Assembly (NCBI RefSeq): GCF_026241155.1
Contig: NZ_JAPFGP010000003.1
Location: 124,001-188,000 of the forward strand
Direction: 5' to 3'
Length of the DNA: 64,000 nt
Source of the DNA: Paucibacter sp. PLA-PC-4
GTDB lineage: Bacteria > Pseudomonadota > Gammaproteobacteria > Burkholderiales > Burkholderiaceae_C
In this document: in pieces, positions 31,292 through 43,975 of the stretch
Numbering within the stretch: position 1 is the first letter of the stretch
How the letters are laid out: the number at the start of each line of letters is the position of its first letter
Translations under genes and position numbers: made by a program
The notes under the pieces: generated by a model
The model's input: only the letters and a program-made list of their open reading frames with translations
Told to the model about the DNA's origin: nothing
The model's database searches: none

Positions 31292-31406
31292 AAGCCTGGG
31301 CTTGCCAAAGAGTAGAGAAGAAGAAAAAGTGGCTTGGAATTGATGCACATCAATCGCATGTGCGCCCCACAACAGCCCCGCCGGGGCACAGCCGAACGCC
31401 GAATTT

Positions 31407-31412
31407 TATAAT
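31407..31412 (+). promoter_or_regulatory. -10 element directly before hemA
   Basis: A perfect TATAAT ends 6 bases before the hemA ATG at 31419, and no Shine-Dalgarno sequence is present between them. If used, the transcript would begin at or next to the start codon and be leaderless. No good -35 is seen at 16-18 bases upstream. Confidence 0.4.
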
Positions 31413-31418
31413 CCCATC

Positions 31419-32732
31419 ATGAGCGTGTTCGCCCTTGGTCTGAATCACAACTCCGCGCCGCTGGATCTGCGTGGACGTTTTGCGTTCTCGCTCGAACAAC
31501 TGGCCCCGACCTTGCTGGGCTTCAAGGATCAGTTGCAAAGCGCGCAGACGCGCAAAACCGCAGCCGTTACCGAGGCCGCCCTGCTCTCCACTTGCAACCG
31601 TACCGAGCTCTATGTGGCCGGCAGTGCGGCCATGGTGCAGCCGGCCGTTGACTGGCTGGCCCGGGTCGGCGGCGTCGGCAGCAGCGCCTTGCTGAACCAT
31701 GCCTATGTGATGGAAGGCGGTGCCGCCGCGCGTCATGCCTTCCGCGTTGCCAGCGGGCTGGACTCGATGGTGCTGGGCGAGCCACAAATCCTGGGCCAGC
31801 TCAAGCAGGCGGTGCGCGAGGCTGACCAGGCCGGCACCCTGGGCAGCACGCTGCACCAGCTGTTCCAGCGCAGCTTTTCGGTCGCCAAGGAGGTACGCAG
31901 CTCCACCGAGATCGGTGCGCACTCGATCAGCATGGCGGCCGCCTCGGTGCGCCTGGCCTCGCAGCTTTTCGAGGACCTGAGCAAGATCAAGGTGCTGTTT
32001 GTCGGTGCCGGCGAGATGATCGAGCTGGTGGCCACACACTTCGCCGCCAAGGCACCCAAGACCATGGCCGTGGCCAACCGCACGCTGGAGCGCGGCGAGA
32101 AGCTAGCCGGCCATCTGAGCGCCGAGGCGATCCGGCTGGCCGATCTGCCGCAGCGCCTGCATGAGTTCGATGCGGTGATTTCCTGTACCGCCTCCAGCCT
32201 CCCGCTGATCGGCTTGGGCGCTGTCGAACGCGCGCTGAAGGCCCGCAAGCACCGGCCGATGTTCATGGTCGACCTGGCAGTGCCGCGCGATATCGAGCCC
32301 GAGGTCGCGCAGTTGGACGATGTCTATCTCTACACGGTGGACGATCTCTCGACGCTGGTGCAAAGCGCTGGCGAGAAGCGCCAGGCCGCCGTTCAGCAGG
32401 CCGAGGCCATCATCGAGAGCGGCGTGCAGAGCTTTGTCCACTGGTTGGGTCAGCGCCACACAGTGCCGCTGATCCAGGCCCTGAACGCACAGACCGACGA
32501 GTGGCGCGCCCATGAGATCGCCAGGGCCCGCAAGCTGCTAGCGCGCGGCGAGGATGTCGACGCGGTGCTGGAAGCGCTGTCGCGCGGTCTGACCCAGAAA
32601 ATGCTGCACGGCGCACTGGCCGAACTGCATGCCAGCGACGGCGAGCAGCGCGTGCAACTCGCGCAGACCGTCTCTCGCCTGTTCCTGCGCAGCAGCCCGC
32701 GCGGCACTTTCGACTCTGCGGCCGAGCATTAG
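31419..32732 (+). CDS. hemA: Glutamyl-tRNA reductase
   Basis: 437 residues. The catalytic Cys59 lies in [11 protein letters not shown], which forms the thioester with glutamate from Glu-t[21 protein letters not shown] is the family signature, the NADPH domain has [17 protein letters not shown], and a C-terminal helical dimerisation domain follows. It makes glutamate-1-semialdehyde, the committed step of the C5 route to tetrapyrroles. prfA and prmC follow, the widespread hemA-prfA-prmC order. Confidence 0.97.
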   Translation: MSVFALGLNHNSAPLDLRGRFAFSLEQLAPTLLGFKDQLQSAQTRKTAAVTEAALLSTCNRTELYVAGSAAMVQPAVDWLARVGGVGSSALLNHAYVMEGGAAARHAFRVASGLDSMVLGEPQILGQLKQAVREADQAGTLGSTLHQLFQRSFSVAKEVRSSTEIGAHSISMAAASVRLASQLFEDLSKIKVLFVGAGEMIELVATHFAAKAPKTMAVANRTLERGEKLAGHLSAEAIRLADLPQRLHEFDAVISCTASSLPLIGLGAVERALKARKHRPMFMVDLAVPRDIEPEVAQLDDVYLYTVDDLSTLVQSAGEKRQAAVQQAEAIIESGVQSFVHWLGQRHTVPLIQALNAQTDEWRAHEIARARKLLARGEDVDAVLEALSRGLTQKMLHGALAELHASDGEQRVQLAQTVSRLFLRSSPRGTFDSAAEH

Positions 32733-32794
32733 CGGTTCTGAGGCCCGTCCCGGCAGCCGCTGCCGGCCCTTCAGCTCCACCGCCATCGCCCCCC

Positions 32795-33874
32795 ATGAAA
32801 GACTCGCTGCGCCAGCAATTCGAACGCCTCGCCTATCGCCTGAGCGAGCTGGACACCATCTTGGCGGAGGGCTCGGTCGCCGCCGACATGAAGCGCTACC
32901 GCGCGCTGAGCAAGGAACAGTCCGAGGCATCGACCCTGGTCGGCCACTATCGCCAGTACCAGCAGCGCGAGGCCGATCTGGCGACGGCGCACGAGATGCT
33001 GGCCGACGTGGACATGGCGGAGATGGCGCGCGAGGAGATTGCGGCCGCCGAGGCAGACATCGCCCGGCTGCACGAGACCCTGCAGTTGTCCCTGCTGCCC
33101 AAGGACCCGGATGACGAGCGCCCGGCCTTCCTGGAGATCCGCGCCGGCACCGGCGGCGACGAATCGGCCCTCTTTGCCGGCGATCTGGCCCGCATGTATC
33201 TGCGCTTTGCCGAGCGCCAGGGCTGGAAGACCGAGATCCTTTCGGCCAGCGACTCCGACCTTGGCGGATACAAGGAACTGGTGGTGCGCATCGAGGGCGA
33301 GCAGGTCTATGGCCGGCTGAAGTTCGAGTCCGGCGGCCACCGCGTGCAGCGCGTGCCCGCCACCGAAAGCCAGGGCCGCATCCACACCAGCGCCTGCACC
33401 GTGGCGGTGATGCCCGAGCCCGACGAGGCCGAGGAGATCCAGCTGAACCCGGCCGAGCTGCGCATCGACACTTTCCGTGCCAGTGGCGCCGGCGGCCAGC
33501 ACGTCAACAAGACCGACAGCGCGATCCGCATCACCCATCTGCCTACCGGCCTGGTTGCGGAGTGCCAGGATGACCGCAGCCAGCACCGCAACAAGGCCAA
33601 GGCCATGGCTGTGCTGGCCGCCAGGCTGCGCGACAAGGACAAGAACGAGCGCGCCGCCAAGGAGGCCGCCCAGCGTAAGAGCCTGATCGGCTCGGGTGAC
33701 CGCAGCGACCGCATCCGCACCTACAACTTCCCACAAGGCCGGCTGACCGACCACCGCATCAATCTGACGCTCTACAAGCTGGACGCCATCATGAACGGGG
33801 ACCTGGACGATGTGTTCCAGGGCCTGCAGGCGGCCCAGGCAGCAGAGCAACTGGCCAGCCTGGAGGGCCGGTGA
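32795..33874 (+). CDS. prfA: Peptide chain release factor 1
   Basis: 359 residues. The peptidyl-tRNA hydrolysis motif GGQ lies in [19 protein letters not shown] at about residues 227-245. The stop-codon tripeptide region is [14 protein letters not shown], where PAT is the RF1-type PxT. RF1 reads UAA and UAG. Its stop overlaps the GTG start of prmC, whose product methylates the glutamine of GGQ. Confidence 0.97.
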   Translation: MKDSLRQQFERLAYRLSELDTILAEGSVAADMKRYRALSKEQSEASTLVGHYRQYQQREADLATAHEMLADVDMAEMAREEIAAAEADIARLHETLQLSLLPKDPDDERPAFLEIRAGTGGDESALFAGDLARMYLRFAERQGWKTEILSASDSDLGGYKELVVRIEGEQVYGRLKFESGGHRVQRVPATESQGRIHTSACTVAVMPEPDEAEEIQLNPAELRIDTFRASGAGGQHVNKTDSAIRITHLPTGLVAECQDDRSQHRNKAKAMAVLAARLRDKDKNERAAKEAAQRKSLIGSGDRSDRIRTYNFPQGRLTDHRINLTLYKLDAIMNGDLDDVFQGLQAAQAAEQLASLEGR

Positions 33875-34698
33875 GTCTGAGCGTGGCCACCGCCCTGGTT
33901 TTGTCGCGTGAGCGCGGGCTGGATCGGCTCGAAGCGCAGCTGCTGCTCGCCGAATTGCTCGACCGCGACCGTAGTTGGCTCATCACGCACGACCAGGACC
34001 TGTTGAGTGCGGAGCAGGCCAGCCGATTCGAGGACTGGCTGGAGCAGCGCCTGCAGGGCGTGCCGCTGGCCTATCTGTGCGGGCACAAGGAATTTCATGG
34101 CTTGCGCCTTCGGGTCAATGCTGACACCTTGGTGCCTCGGCCCGATACCGAAGTCTTGGTCGATTGGGCGCTGGAATTGCTGCAGGCCCGCGGACTGGCG
34201 CAGCCGGATTTGGTCGACCTGGGCACCGGCAGCGGTGCGATCGCGCTCGCGCTCAAGCACCGGCATCCGCAGGCCCGCGTTACGGCAGTCGATCTCAGCG
34301 CTGGCGCCCTGGCCGTCGCCCGCGCCAATGCCCACGCCCTGAGGCTGGGGGTCGAGTTCCAGCAAGGCGACTGGTGGCGACCGCTGGGCGGCCGCCGCTT
34401 CGACCTGATTGTGAGCAACCCGCCCTATATCGCCGGCACCGACCCACATCTGCCAGCCCTGCGCCACGAGCCGCAGGGCGCGCTGACGCCCGGTGGAGAC
34501 GGTTTGTCGGCGCTGCAGACCCTGATCACCGGCGCGCCCGGGCATCTGCGACCCGGTGCCTGGCTCTTGCTGGAGCATGGCTACGACCAGGCCGAGGCGG
34601 TCGGCCAAGCCCTGGCGGCCCAGGGTTTCGAGCGGATCGAGTGTCGCCGGGACCTCGGCGGCCAGCCCCGCGTCAGCGGCGGGCGCTGGCCGGGCTGA
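33871..34698 (+). CDS. prmC: Release factor glutamine methyltransferase
   Basis: 275 residues, starting with GTG at 33871 within GTGA, overlapping the prfA stop. The SAM loop [18 protein letters not shown] lies near residues 115-132 and the catalytic NPPY motif near residue 184 ([10 protein letters not shown]). PrmC methylates the GGQ glutamine of RF1 and RF2. The direct coupling to prfA ties the enzyme to its substrate. Confidence 0.96.
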   Translation: MSLSVATALVLSRERGLDRLEAQLLLAELLDRDRSWLITHDQDLLSAEQASRFEDWLEQRLQGVPLAYLCGHKEFHGLRLRVNADTLVPRPDTEVLVDWALELLQARGLAQPDLVDLGTGSGAIALALKHRHPQARVTAVDLSAGALAVARANAHALRLGVEFQQGDWWRPLGGRRFDLIVSNPPYIAGTDPHLPALRHEPQGALTPGGDGLSALQTLITGAPGHLRPGAWLLLEHGYDQAEAVGQALAAQGFERIECRRDLGGQPRVSGGRWPG

Positions 34699-34819
34699 CA
34701 CTGTCCAAAAAGCCACAACTGCCGGCCCATAGCGCCTCAGTTCGGTCTGCAGATTTTCGCTGACCGGGTTAGCATGACCTACGCCTGGACCTCAGGCGCC
34801 AGCTCACGAGGAGGTCGCC

Positions 34820-35452
34820 ATGAGTACCGTCGCCCATGTCCTTGCCGCGAACCCGCGCTGGCTGATGCCATTGGCGCTGTTGCTGATGGCTGGCACTTGC
34901 GCCCAGGCGGAAGGCCTGAAGATCACCGCCCCCGAGATGGGCTCCTTGCGTTGGCAGACTCGCGTCCAACTGAGCCAGCTGGACAGTGTGACCGGGAGTT
35001 CGCGAGTGCTCAGCGCCAATCTTCTGGGCGACTACTACCTCACCGGCTCCCTGCTAGGCCCCAACACCCAAGGCGGCCTGCGTGCCACCGGTGGCCTGCT
35101 GATGGGCTCGCCAACACTGTCGCAAAGCAGCGGCGGCCTCGCACTGGGTCACAGCTCGCTGGGCATGGGCCAAAGCCTGGCGGTGGGCCAGCGCAGTGTC
35201 AGCCTGCTTGGCAGCGCGTTGCCCCCCGGTTTCGATTCCGGCCATGCTCGCTCCTATTTGGGCATCGGCTACACCGGCCAGTCGCTGCGCGGTGGCTGGG
35301 GCTTCAGTGCCGATCTCGGCCTCGCCAAGTCAAGTCCGCGCGAAGAGTTGCGCCTGGGCCGCAGCGCGCTGGGCTCGCAGAGCCTGGAAGACCTGCTGAT
35401 GGACATGCGCTTTCGACCCGTGCTGCAACTGGGCCTGAGCTACAGCTACTGA
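34820..35452 (+). CDS. Orphan secreted protein, probably a small outer-membrane barrel
   Basis: 210 residues with a strong ribosome binding site (gaggagg). A signal peptide ends in GTCAQA (about residue 31). The mature part is Gly/Ser/Leu-rich with alternating strands (GLRATGGLLMGSPTLSQSSG, YLGIGYTGQSLRGGWGFSAD) and ends in LQLGLSYSY; a terminal aromatic residue preceded by alternating hydrophobics is the signal read by the BAM complex. I know no named family. Size would suit a 6-8-strand barrel. Neighbours (prmC, grxD) give no functional hint. Confidence 0.7.
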   Translation: MSTVAHVLAANPRWLMPLALLLMAGTCAQAEGLKITAPEMGSLRWQTRVQLSQLDSVTGSSRVLSANLLGDYYLTGSLLGPNTQGGLRATGGLLMGSPTLSQSSGGLALGHSSLGMGQSLAVGQRSVSLLGSALPPGFDSGHARSYLGIGYTGQSLRGGWGFSADLGLAKSSPREELRLGRSALGSQSLEDLLMDMRFRPVLQLGLSYSY

Positions 35453-35556
35453 GCGGGCAAAGCCCAGGGCCGGCAGGCATCGCCGCCCTCGCCGATAATG
35501 GGCGGCATGTGCCGGCTCGGAGTCGGCGCGCTTTCCACCACTTCAGGCGAGACGAT

Positions 35557-35874
35557 ATGAGCGACGTACAGCAACGCATTGACGAATTGGTCAAGAACAA
35601 CCGGGTCGTGTTGTTCATGAAGGGCACGGCACAGTTTCCGATGTGCGGCTTCTCGGGCCGCGCGATCCAGATACTGAAGGCCTGCGGCGTCAGCGATCTG
35701 AAGACCTTCAACGTGCTGGAGGACGAGGGCGTGCGCCAGGGCATCAAGGACTATGCCAACTGGCCGACCATTCCGCAGCTCTACGTCAACGGCGAGTTCG
35801 TCGGCGGCTCGGACATCATGATGGAGATGTACCAGGCTGGCGAACTGCAGCAGGTCTTGACGCCCGCACAATGA
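35557..35874 (+). CDS. grxD: Monothiol glutaredoxin, Grx4 family
   Basis: 105 residues from ATG 35557; a long open frame from 34774 covers the same end but its upstream part is a shadow of the preceding gene. The active site CGFS is at 30-33, the family mark, with WPTIPQLYVNGEFVGGSDIM for glutathione binding (cis-Pro and GG). These proteins carry 2Fe-2S clusters with glutathione and BolA partners and act in iron-sulfur delivery. The stop overlaps the ubiX start (ATGA). Confidence 0.95.
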   Translation: MSDVQQRIDELVKNNRVVLFMKGTAQFPMCGFSGRAIQILKACGVSDLKTFNVLEDEGVRQGIKDYANWPTIPQLYVNGEFVGGSDIMMEMYQAGELQQVLTPAQ

Positions 35875-36443
35875 ACGAACCGAGGCTGGTCGTCGGCATC
35901 ACCGGCGCCACTGGCGCGGCATACGGGCTGCGACTGCTGCGCCGCGGCCGAGAGCTCGGCCTGCAGACGCATCTGATCGTCACGCCGGCCGGCGTGCTCA
36001 ATGTGCACCATGAGCTCGGGCTGGACCGCAAGGCACTGGAGGCCGAGGCCTCCTTCTCCTATGCGCCGGCCGATGTCGGCGCCTGCGTGGCCAGCGGCAG
36101 CTTCGCCACAGCAGCCATGGTGATCGCCCCGTGCTCGATGAAGAGCCTGGCGGCCATCGCCCACGGCTTTGGCGACAATCTATTGACGCGCGCGGCTGAC
36201 GTGACGCTCAAGGAACGTCGCCGCTTGATTCTGATGGTTCGCGAGACGCCCTTCAACCTGGCGCATCTGCGCAATATGACGGCCGTCACCGAGATGGGCG
36301 GCATCGTCTTCCCGCCGCTACCGGCCTTTTATCACCACCCGCAAAGCATTGAGGAGCTGGTGAACGAAAGCGCCGAGCGGGTGCTGGAACTGGCCGGCGT
36401 CACTGGTGCCAAGCCCAAGGCCTGGGCTGGGCTGAAGGCCTAG
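35871..36443 (+). CDS. ubiX: Flavin prenyltransferase UbiX
   Basis: 190 residues from ATG 35871. Signatures are VVGITGATGAAYGLRLL (flavin-binding loop, residues 7-23), the serine-rich ASGSFATAAMVIAPCSMKSL and the C-terminal MTAVTEMGGIVFPPLPAFYH. UbiX prenylates FMN to make the cofactor of the decarboxylase UbiD in ubiquinone synthesis. Co-translated with grxD. Its end overlaps the convergent lytic transglycosylase gene by 4 bases. Confidence 0.95.
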   Translation: MNEPRLVVGITGATGAAYGLRLLRRGRELGLQTHLIVTPAGVLNVHHELGLDRKALEAEASFSYAPADVGACVASGSFATAAMVIAPCSMKSLAAIAHGFGDNLLTRAADVTLKERRRLILMVRETPFNLAHLRNMTAVTEMGGIVFPPLPAFYHHPQSIEELVNESAERVLELAGVTGAKPKAWAGLKA

Positions 36444-37057
36444 ACTTCCCCGGGCATCAGCCAGCGCTTGCGGTTGCCGAACACCGCATTCGGGTATTCG
36501 GCCCGGCCACGGCTGCCGTTGTAGCGACCCAGCGCCAGGAACATGTCGCCCCGCTCGCGATCCAGATAGTGGCGCAGGATCACGCAGCCAAAGCGCAGAT
36601 TGGTCTGCATATGGAAGAGCCGAGATGCCTGACCATCGCCGATCAGACGGGCCCAGAACGGCATGATCTGCATATAACCGCGAGCGCCGGCCGAGCTGAT
36701 CGCGTACTTGCGGAAGCCACTCTCGACCTGCACCAGCCCCAGCACCAAGGCCGGATCCAGACCCGCTCGCTTGCTCTCGTACCACAGGGTCTCGAGGAAC
36801 TCGATGCGGGTCAGGCTCTCCGAGAGCCGGCGCTTGAGCCGCTCGCTCATCTCGCCCAGCCAGCGCAGATAGGCCAGCCGGTCTTCGACCCGATCGAAAC
36901 GAGGTTTGGGCGGCGCACTGTTGGCGATGGCCGCCGACAAGGCCGAGCGCACAGCATCTGCCAGCGGCTCTTCGACCTGGGCGCCCGCCAGCACCCGTCC
37001 ACCGGGCAGCGCCAGCAGCGCGCCCAGCAGCAGCCCGCGTCGATGCAGCCCGCTCAA
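36440..37057 (-). CDS. Lytic transglycosylase (Slt-type, GH23)
   Basis: 205 residues with a signal peptide ([20 protein letters not shown], cleavage near LAGA). The catalytic Glu112 lies in [20 protein letters not shown], followed by [13 protein letters not shown]; both motifs are typical of the soluble lytic transglycosylase domain that cleaves murein to anhydromuropeptides. It begins by overlapping the proS stop by 4 bases, so it is translated behind proS. Gene-specific role (recycling, or space for an envelope machine) cannot be told. Confidence 0.88.
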   Translation of the reverse strand: MSGLHRRGLLLGALLALPGGRVLAGAQVEEPLADAVRSALSAAIANSAPPKPRFDRVEDRLAYLRWLGEMSERLKRRLSESLTRIEFLETLWYESKRAGLDPALVLGLVQVESGFRKYAISSAGARGYMQIMPFWARLIGDGQASRLFHMQTNLRFGCVILRHYLDRERGDMFLALGRYNGSRGRAEYPNAVFGNRKRWLMPGEV

Positions 37058-38799
37058 AGCTTGAGCTTGCCCTTCAGAAGGCCGAGCACCTCGCTCAACG
37101 CCAGTTTGGTAGCCTCGGCATCGCGACGGCCCTGATACTCAACCTGCCCCTCCTTGAGCCCACGGTCCGAGAGCACCACGCGATGCGGCACGCCGACCAA
37201 CTCCCAGTCCGCAAACATCGCCCCCGGGCGCTCGCCACGGTCATCCAGCAGCACATCGACACCCAGCGCCTGCAGTTCATCATGCAGTTGGGTCGCGGCT
37301 GCCTTGACCTCCTCGCTGCGATCCATGCCGATCGGGCAGAGGACGACGGTGAACGGTGCCATCGAGTCCGGCCAGATGATGCCGCGCTCATCATGGTTTT
37401 GCTCAATGGCCGCGCCCAAGATGCGGGTCACGCCGATGCCGTAGCAGCCCATCTCCATCGGTTTGGGCTTGCCAGTTTCGTCGAGGAAGTTGGCGTTCAT
37501 CGCCAGCGAATACTTGGTGCCAAGATAGAACACATGGCCGACCTCGATACCGCGCTGGATGGCCAGCACGCCCTGACCATCCGGCGAGGGGTCGCCGACC
37601 ACGACATTGCGGATATCAGCCACCAGGTCGGGCTCGGGCAGGTCGCGGCCCCAGTTGGCACCGGTGTAGTGAAAGTCGACCTCATTGGCGCCGCAGACGA
37701 AGTCGGCCATATGGGCGACGGTGCGGTCGGCAATGATCTTGACCGGTTTTTTCAGGTTGATCGGGCCCAGATAACCCGGCTTGCAACCGAAGTGCTCCTC
37801 GATCTCGGTCACGGTGGCAAAACGGAAACCGGCCTTCAGGCCCTCAAGCTTGCCGGCCTTGACCTCGTTGAGCTCGTGATCGCCGCGCAGCAGCAGCAAC
37901 CAGACAGTGGACTTCTTGATGTCGCCCTTGTCGTCCAGCTCGTCGGTGGCAAGCACCAGGGACTTGACAGTCTGGGTAAGCGGCAACGCCAGCAACTCGG
38001 CCACGTCGGCACAGGTGCTCTTGCCCGGCGTCGGCGTCTTGCTCAGCGGCTGGGTGGCAGCGCCACGGGTGGCCAGCAAGGCCACGGCTTCGGCCAGCTC
38101 GATGTTGGCGGCGAAGTCGCTGGTCGGGCAGTAGACGATGGCATCTTCGCCGGTATCGGCAATGACCTGGAACTCGTGCGAGCGGTCGCCGCCGATGGCG
38201 CCGGTATCGGCCGCGACTGCACGGTACTGCAGACCTAGACGATCAAAGATCTTGCAGTAGGCGCCGTACATGGTCTCGTAGCTGCGACCGGCCGACTCGA
38301 CATCGCGGTCGAAGGAGTAGGCGTCCTTCATCGTGAACTCGCGGCCCCGCATGATGCCGAACCGAGGGCGGCGCTCGTCGCGGAATTTGGTTTGAATGTG
38401 ATAGAAGTTCTTCGGCAACTGCTTGTAGCTGCGCAGCTCCTGGCGGGCGATATCGGTGATCACCTCTTCGCTGGTTGGCTGGATGATGAAGTCGCGGTCG
38501 TGGCGATCCTTCACGCGTAGCAGCTCCGGGCCCATCTTGTCGAAGCGGCCGGTCTCCTGCCACAGCTCGGCCGGCTGGACCACGGGCATCAGCAGCTCAA
38601 CAGCGCCAGCGCGGTTCATCTCCTCGCGGATGATGCCCTCGACCTTGCGAATCACGCGCAGCCCCATTGGCATGTAGTTGTAGATACCGGCGCCTAGGCG
38701 CTTGATCATGCCGGCGCGCATCATCAGCTTGTGGCTAACGACCTCGGCATCGGCGGGCGCTTCTTTCAAGGTCGAGACGAAGAACTGGCTGGCTTTCAT
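37054..38799 (-). CDS. proS: Prolyl-tRNA synthetase
   Basis: 581 residues from ATG 38799 ([15 protein letters not shown]), the usual bacterial-type start; an upstream ATG at 38838 adds 13 unrelated residues. Class II motifs are visible: [40 protein letters not shown], and a C-terminal anticodon domain. A YbaK/ProX-like editing insert (about 225-380) sits between motifs 2 and 3 as in the bacterial-type enzyme and hydrolyses Ala-tRNA(Pro). Divergent from rppH. Confidence 0.97.
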   Translation of the reverse strand: MKASQFFVSTLKEAPADAEVVSHKLMMRAGMIKRLGAGIYNYMPMGLRVIRKVEGIIREEMNRAGAVELLMPVVQPAELWQETGRFDKMGPELLRVKDRHDRDFIIQPTSEEVITDIARQELRSYKQLPKNFYHIQTKFRDERRPRFGIMRGREFTMKDAYSFDRDVESAGRSYETMYGAYCKIFDRLGLQYRAVAADTGAIGGDRSHEFQVIADTGEDAIVYCPTSDFAANIELAEAVALLATRGAATQPLSKTPTPGKSTCADVAELLALPLTQTVKSLVLATDELDDKGDIKKSTVWLLLLRGDHELNEVKAGKLEGLKAGFRFATVTEIEEHFGCKPGYLGPINLKKPVKIIADRTVAHMADFVCGANEVDFHYTGANWGRDLPEPDLVADIRNVVVGDPSPDGQGVLAIQRGIEVGHVFYLGTKYSLAMNANFLDETGKPKPMEMGCYGIGVTRILGAAIEQNHDERGIIWPDSMAPFTVVLCPIGMDRSEEVKAAATQLHDELQALGVDVLLDDRGERPGAMFADWELVGVPHRVVLSDRGLKEGQVEYQGRRDAEATKLALSEVLGLLKGKLKL

Positions 38800-38919
38800 G
38801 GCAAGAGCGAGGCCTGGCCCAAGGCCAAGCAGAGTCAAAAGGTGTGAGGGTTAGCGAGGGTAATGCCCGAAGGGCGGCCCAATGCAATAATCGATCTAAC
38901 TAAAGATTTGAGGTTGATT

Positions 38920-39510
38920 ATGCTCGACCGTGAAGGCTTCCGGCCCAACGTCGGCATCATCCTGCTCAACCACAGGAATGAAGTGTTCTGGGGCAAGCGC
39001 ATCCGCACTCATTCCTGGCAGTTCCCGCAAGGGGGCATCAAGCATGGTGAGACGCCTGAGCAGGCGATGTTTCGAGAGCTCCACGAGGAAGTGGGGCTGC
39101 TGCCCGACCATGTGCGCATCGTCGCGCGAACCCGCGACTGGTTGCGCTACGAGGTGCCTGAGCACTTCATACGACGCGATGCGCGCGGTCACTATCGCGG
39201 ACAAAAGCAGATCTGGTTTTTGCTGCAGTTGATGGGTCGCGATTGCGATATGAATCTGCGCGCCACCGACCACCCTGAGTTCGATGCCTGGCGCTGGAAT
39301 GATTACTGGGTACCGCTGGAAGCGGTGATCGAGTTCAAACGCGGCGTCTATCAGATGGCACTGACCGAGTTGGCCCGCTATCTGCCGCGGATCAACCACC
39401 ACAACCGCTATCTGCGTGCCGGCATGCGGCCGCAGCATCGCGATTCGGGCCCGGCCGCTCAGCCCGACCCCTGCGCCCCGCCCCCGGAGACCAGTACCGA
39501 GGGGGACTGA
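38920..39510 (+). CDS. rppH: RNA pyrophosphohydrolase
   Basis: 196 residues from ATG 38920 ([15 protein letters not shown]), chosen because a ribosome binding site (gaggt) precedes it and it matches the family start; a longer frame from 38863 is possible. The Nudix box is complete at residues 38-60, with Glu44 and REL-EEVG (52-59). RppH removes pyrophosphate from triphosphorylated RNA 5' ends and so opens mRNA to RNase E. A disordered Pro-rich tail ends the protein. Divergent from proS, convergent with proB. Confidence 0.95.
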   Translation: MLDREGFRPNVGIILLNHRNEVFWGKRIRTHSWQFPQGGIKHGETPEQAMFRELHEEVGLLPDHVRIVARTRDWLRYEVPEHFIRRDARGHYRGQKQIWFLLQLMGRDCDMNLRATDHPEFDAWRWNDYWVPLEAVIEFKRGVYQMALTELARYLPRINHHNRYLRAGMRPQHRDSGPAAQPDPCAPPPETSTEGD

Positions 39511-39528
39511 AGCCCAAGCGGCCTGCCG

Positions 39529-41747
<2,219 letters not shown>

Positions 41748-41794
41748 CTATGGTAAGGCAAGGCCTGCGCGACCTCGCCCGCTGCCGCAGCCTC

Positions 41795-41825
41795 AAAAAG
41801 CAAAAGCCCCGGCGAGCCGGGGCTT
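41795..41825 (-). terminator. Terminator between rpmA and obgE
   Basis: Stem aagccccggc (41804-41813) with gccggggctt (41816-41825), followed on the minus strand by ttttgcttttt. It lies 53 bases after the rpmA stop. It separates the abundant ribosomal protein transcript from obgE-proB. Confidence 0.8.
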
Positions 41826-41877
41826 CAGGTCGCTGGCGAACGGCTGCAGCGCTGCCGCCAGCGATACACGCGGTCAA

Positions 41878-42135
41878 TCAGACCGGCGTGACGAACACCG
41901 TTTGACGGCTCTTCTCACCCTTGATGGCGAACGACACTTGGCCGTCAACCAGTGCAAACAGCGTGTGGTCCTTGCCGATACCGACATTGGTGCCGGGATG
42001 GAACTTGGTGCCGCGCTGACGCACGATGATGGAACCCGCCGAGATGGTCTGGCCGCCGAAGGCCTTCACACCCAACATCTTAGGTTTGGAGTCGCGGCCG
42101 TTCCGTGTGGAACCGCCGCCCTTTTTCTGTGCCAT
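41878..42135 (-). CDS. rpmA: 50S ribosomal protein L27
   Basis: 85 residues. The N-terminus [20 protein letters not shown] and the following [21 protein letters not shown] are diagnostic for L27, whose N-terminal tail reaches the peptidyl transferase centre. A ribosome binding site (aaggagct) precedes the ATG. It lies 45 bases behind rplU. Confidence 0.98.
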   Translation of the reverse strand: MAQKKGGGSTRNGRDSKPKMLGVKAFGGQTISAGSIIVRQRGTKFHPGTNVGIGKDHTLFALVDGQVSFAIKGEKSRQTVFVTPV

Positions 42136-42180
42136 GGATTAGCTCCTTGAAACTGTTGGCGACGAAGAATCTGCTATCGA

Positions 42181-42492
42181 TCAGCCGTTCACCGCGCTGA
42201 TTTCCAGCTCGGTGAAGTTCTGGCGATGGCCTTGACTCTTCTTGTAGTGCTTACGACGGCGCAGCTTGAAGATGCGCACTTTGTCGTGCCTACCGTGAGC
42301 CACAACCGTGGCGGTAATGCTTGCGCCAGCAACCAAGGGAGTGCCGATCTTCAATTCAGCGCCGTTTCCGACAGCCAGAATCTGGTCGATCACAATCTCT
42401 TGGCCAACATCCGCAGCAATCTGTTCTACCTTGATCTTTTCGCCAGCAGCAACTTTGTATTGCTTGCCACCGGTTTTTATGACCGCGTACAT
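42181..42492 (-). CDS. rplU: 50S ribosomal protein L21
   Basis: 103 residues from ATG 42492 ([20 protein letters not shown]); the frame stays open upstream to 42645 but the extension overlaps the promoter and is not L21-like. The C-terminal [20 protein letters not shown] is the RNA-binding segment of L21 on 23S rRNA domain I. First gene of the rplU-rpmA unit, divergent from the polyprenyl synthase gene. Confidence 0.98.
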   Translation of the reverse strand: MYAVIKTGGKQYKVAAGEKIKVEQIAADVGQEIVIDQILAVGNGAELKIGTPLVAGASITATVVAHGRHDKVRIFKLRRRKHYKKSQGHRQNFTELEISAVNG

Positions 42493-42585
42493 ATCAGCCC
42501 TTTCAATAAAACCCACCTGCAAGCACCCGCCGAGCGAGTGCGCGCAAGCATCAAACCCCGCACCGTCAACGGCGCAGAGCCCGCG

Positions 42586-42614
42586 AGTGTAGCATGCACC
42601 TGGGAAAACACCAA
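42586..42614 (-). promoter_or_regulatory. Predicted promoter of rplU-rpmA
   Basis: On the minus strand, -35 TTGGTG (42614-42609), 17-base spacer, -10 TACACT (42591-42586). The predicted leader before the rplU ATG is about 87 bases. Confidence 0.45.
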
Positions 42615-42675
42615 GATCAGTCCAGCAGCGCTGCCGCGAGCTCACACCGAAGCCCGGTCGAGCCCTCGCTGTTCC

Positions 42676-42681
42676 TATAAT
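42676..42681 (+). promoter_or_regulatory. -10 element of the polyprenyl synthase gene
   Basis: Perfect TATAAT, 28 bases before the GTG start at 42710, in the divergent interval with rplU. No convincing -35 at the usual distance. Confidence 0.4.
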
Positions 42682-42709
42682 CCTTGCTTCGCCAAACAGA
42701 GAGCTGAGT

Positions 42710-43705
42710 GTGCACGCTGCGTCCGCCTCGTCCCCCTCCCCCGTCGCCGAGGTTCAAGCCAAACTGGACGCCGAAATGCGTGAGGTTGATGCCGTCATCG
42801 CGCAGCGACTGACCTCCGATGTAGCCCTGATCAATCAGATCTCCGGCTACATCGTGCATGCCGGCGGCAAGCGCATGCGACCCAAGCTGGTCCTGCTGTT
42901 TGCCAACGCACTGGGCTTCGACAAGCACGAACGCTTTGAAATGGCGGCTGTGGTCGAGTTCATTCACACCGCCACACTGCTACACGACGATGTAGTCGAC
43001 GAATCATCGCTGCGCCGCGGCAAGCAGACAGCCAATGCGCTGTTCGGCAATGCCGCCAGCGTGTTGGTGGGAGACTTCCTCTACTCGCGCGCCTTCCAAA
43101 TGATGGTCTCGGTGAACCGCATGCGAGTACTGGAGGTGTTGGCCGAAGCCACCAATGTGATCGCCGAAGGCGAAGTCTTGCAACTGATGAATATGCATGA
43201 CCCGGATATTGCGGTGGACCGCTATCTGCGCGTGATCCGTTACAAAACCGCAAAGCTATTCGAGGCCAGCGCGAGACTTGGTGCCGTGCTCGCTCAAAGC
43301 ACGCCAGAGATTGAAGATGCTTGCGCCGGCTATGGCCGGGCATTGGGCACCGCCTTTCAGTTGATCGACGATGTGCTGGACTACGAAGGCGACCCGAACG
43401 CACTGGGCAAAAATGTGGGCGACGATCTACGCGAGGGCAAACCCACGCTACCGCTGCTGATCGCTATGGAACGCTGTCAGCCTGCAGAGCGCATCCTGAT
43501 ACGCCACGCCATCGAACACGGCGAGGTCCAAGGCCTCAGCGACATCGTCAAGATCGTGCGCAGCACCGGCGCACTGGAAGCCACTCGCGAGGCCGCCCGC
43601 CGTGAGGCCGACCACGCCCGCGAGTGTTTAAATTCACTCCCCCCTTCAATTTGGCGCGAAGCTCTGCTAGAATTTTGTGCTCGGTCGGTTGACAGATCCT
43701 TCTAA
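42710..43705 (+). CDS. ispB: Octaprenyl diphosphate synthase (IspB type)
   Basis: 331 residues, starting with GTG at 42710. The first Asp-rich motif is [15 protein letters not shown] (Asp93, Asp94, Asp97) and the second is [11 protein letters not shown] (about 218-228). Gly/Lys-rich HAGGKRMRP at 50-58 binds isopentenyl diphosphate. The long-chain product serves as the ubiquinone side chain. The place opposite rplU-rpmA is the standard ispB position. The tRNA-Pro gene follows after 60 bases. Confidence 0.95.
   Translation: MHAASASSPSPVAEVQAKLDAEMREVDAVIAQRLTSDVALINQISGYIVHAGGKRMRPKLVLLFANALGFDKHERFEMAAVVEFIHTATLLHDDVVDESSLRRGKQTANALFGNAASVLVGDFLYSRAFQMMVSVNRMRVLEVLAEATNVIAEGEVLQLMNMHDPDIAVDRYLRVIRYKTAKLFEASARLGAVLAQSTPEIEDACAGYGRALGTAFQLIDDVLDYEGDPNALGKNVGDDLREGKPTLPLLIAMERCQPAERILIRHAIEHGEVQGLSDIVKIVRSTGALEATREAARREADHARECLNSLPPSIWREALLEFCARSVDRSF
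43645..43673 (+). promoter_or_regulatory. Possible promoter of tRNA-Pro inside the end of ispB
   Basis: TTCAAT (43645-43650), 17-base spacer, TAGAAT (43668-43673). The start near 43680 would give a leader of about 86 bases before the tRNA. A TTGACA at 43689-43694 has no good partner -10. Confidence 0.35.
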
Positions 43706-43765
43706 GAATCTCCGACAGATCGAATCTTGAACGCTTGAGCACCTCAGGCAGAAGTTCAAAAAAAT

Positions 43766-43842
43766 CGGGGTGTAGCTTAGCCTGGTAGAGCGCTACGTTC
43801 GGGACGTAGAGGCCGGAGGTTCGAATCCTCTCACCCCGACCA
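43766..43842 (+). tRNA. tRNA-Pro (anticodon CGG)
   Basis: 77 bases with acceptor stem cggggtg/caccccg, D-arm agcttagcctggtagagc, anticodon stem ctacg/cgtag around ttcggga (CGG), T-loop ttcgaat and encoded CCA. All stems pair. It reads CCG codons. The accessory islet begins directly after it, and tRNA 3' ends are common integration sites, but I could not find a repeated copy of its 3' end downstream. Confidence 0.97.
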
Positions 43843-43975
43843 GAATTTTCCTTGTAAATCAACGACTTCTCAGGTCGCTTGGTCTGGGAAAAGTGCCACA
43901 AGTGGGTAAACGGTGGCAATGACAGATTGACGCGCTCGAAAGTGGGCGAATCATCTCAGCCAAGTTTGCCTATAC

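Noticed and set aside
34774-35874. 366-codon frame ending in glutaredoxin
   Set aside because: Its first two thirds are an antiphase shadow of the gene at 34820; the true grxD start is ATG 35557.
43689-43717. TTGACA upstream of tRNA-Pro as a -35
   Set aside because: No acceptable -10 is found at 16-18 bases; the TTCAAT/TAGAAT pair slightly upstream fits better.
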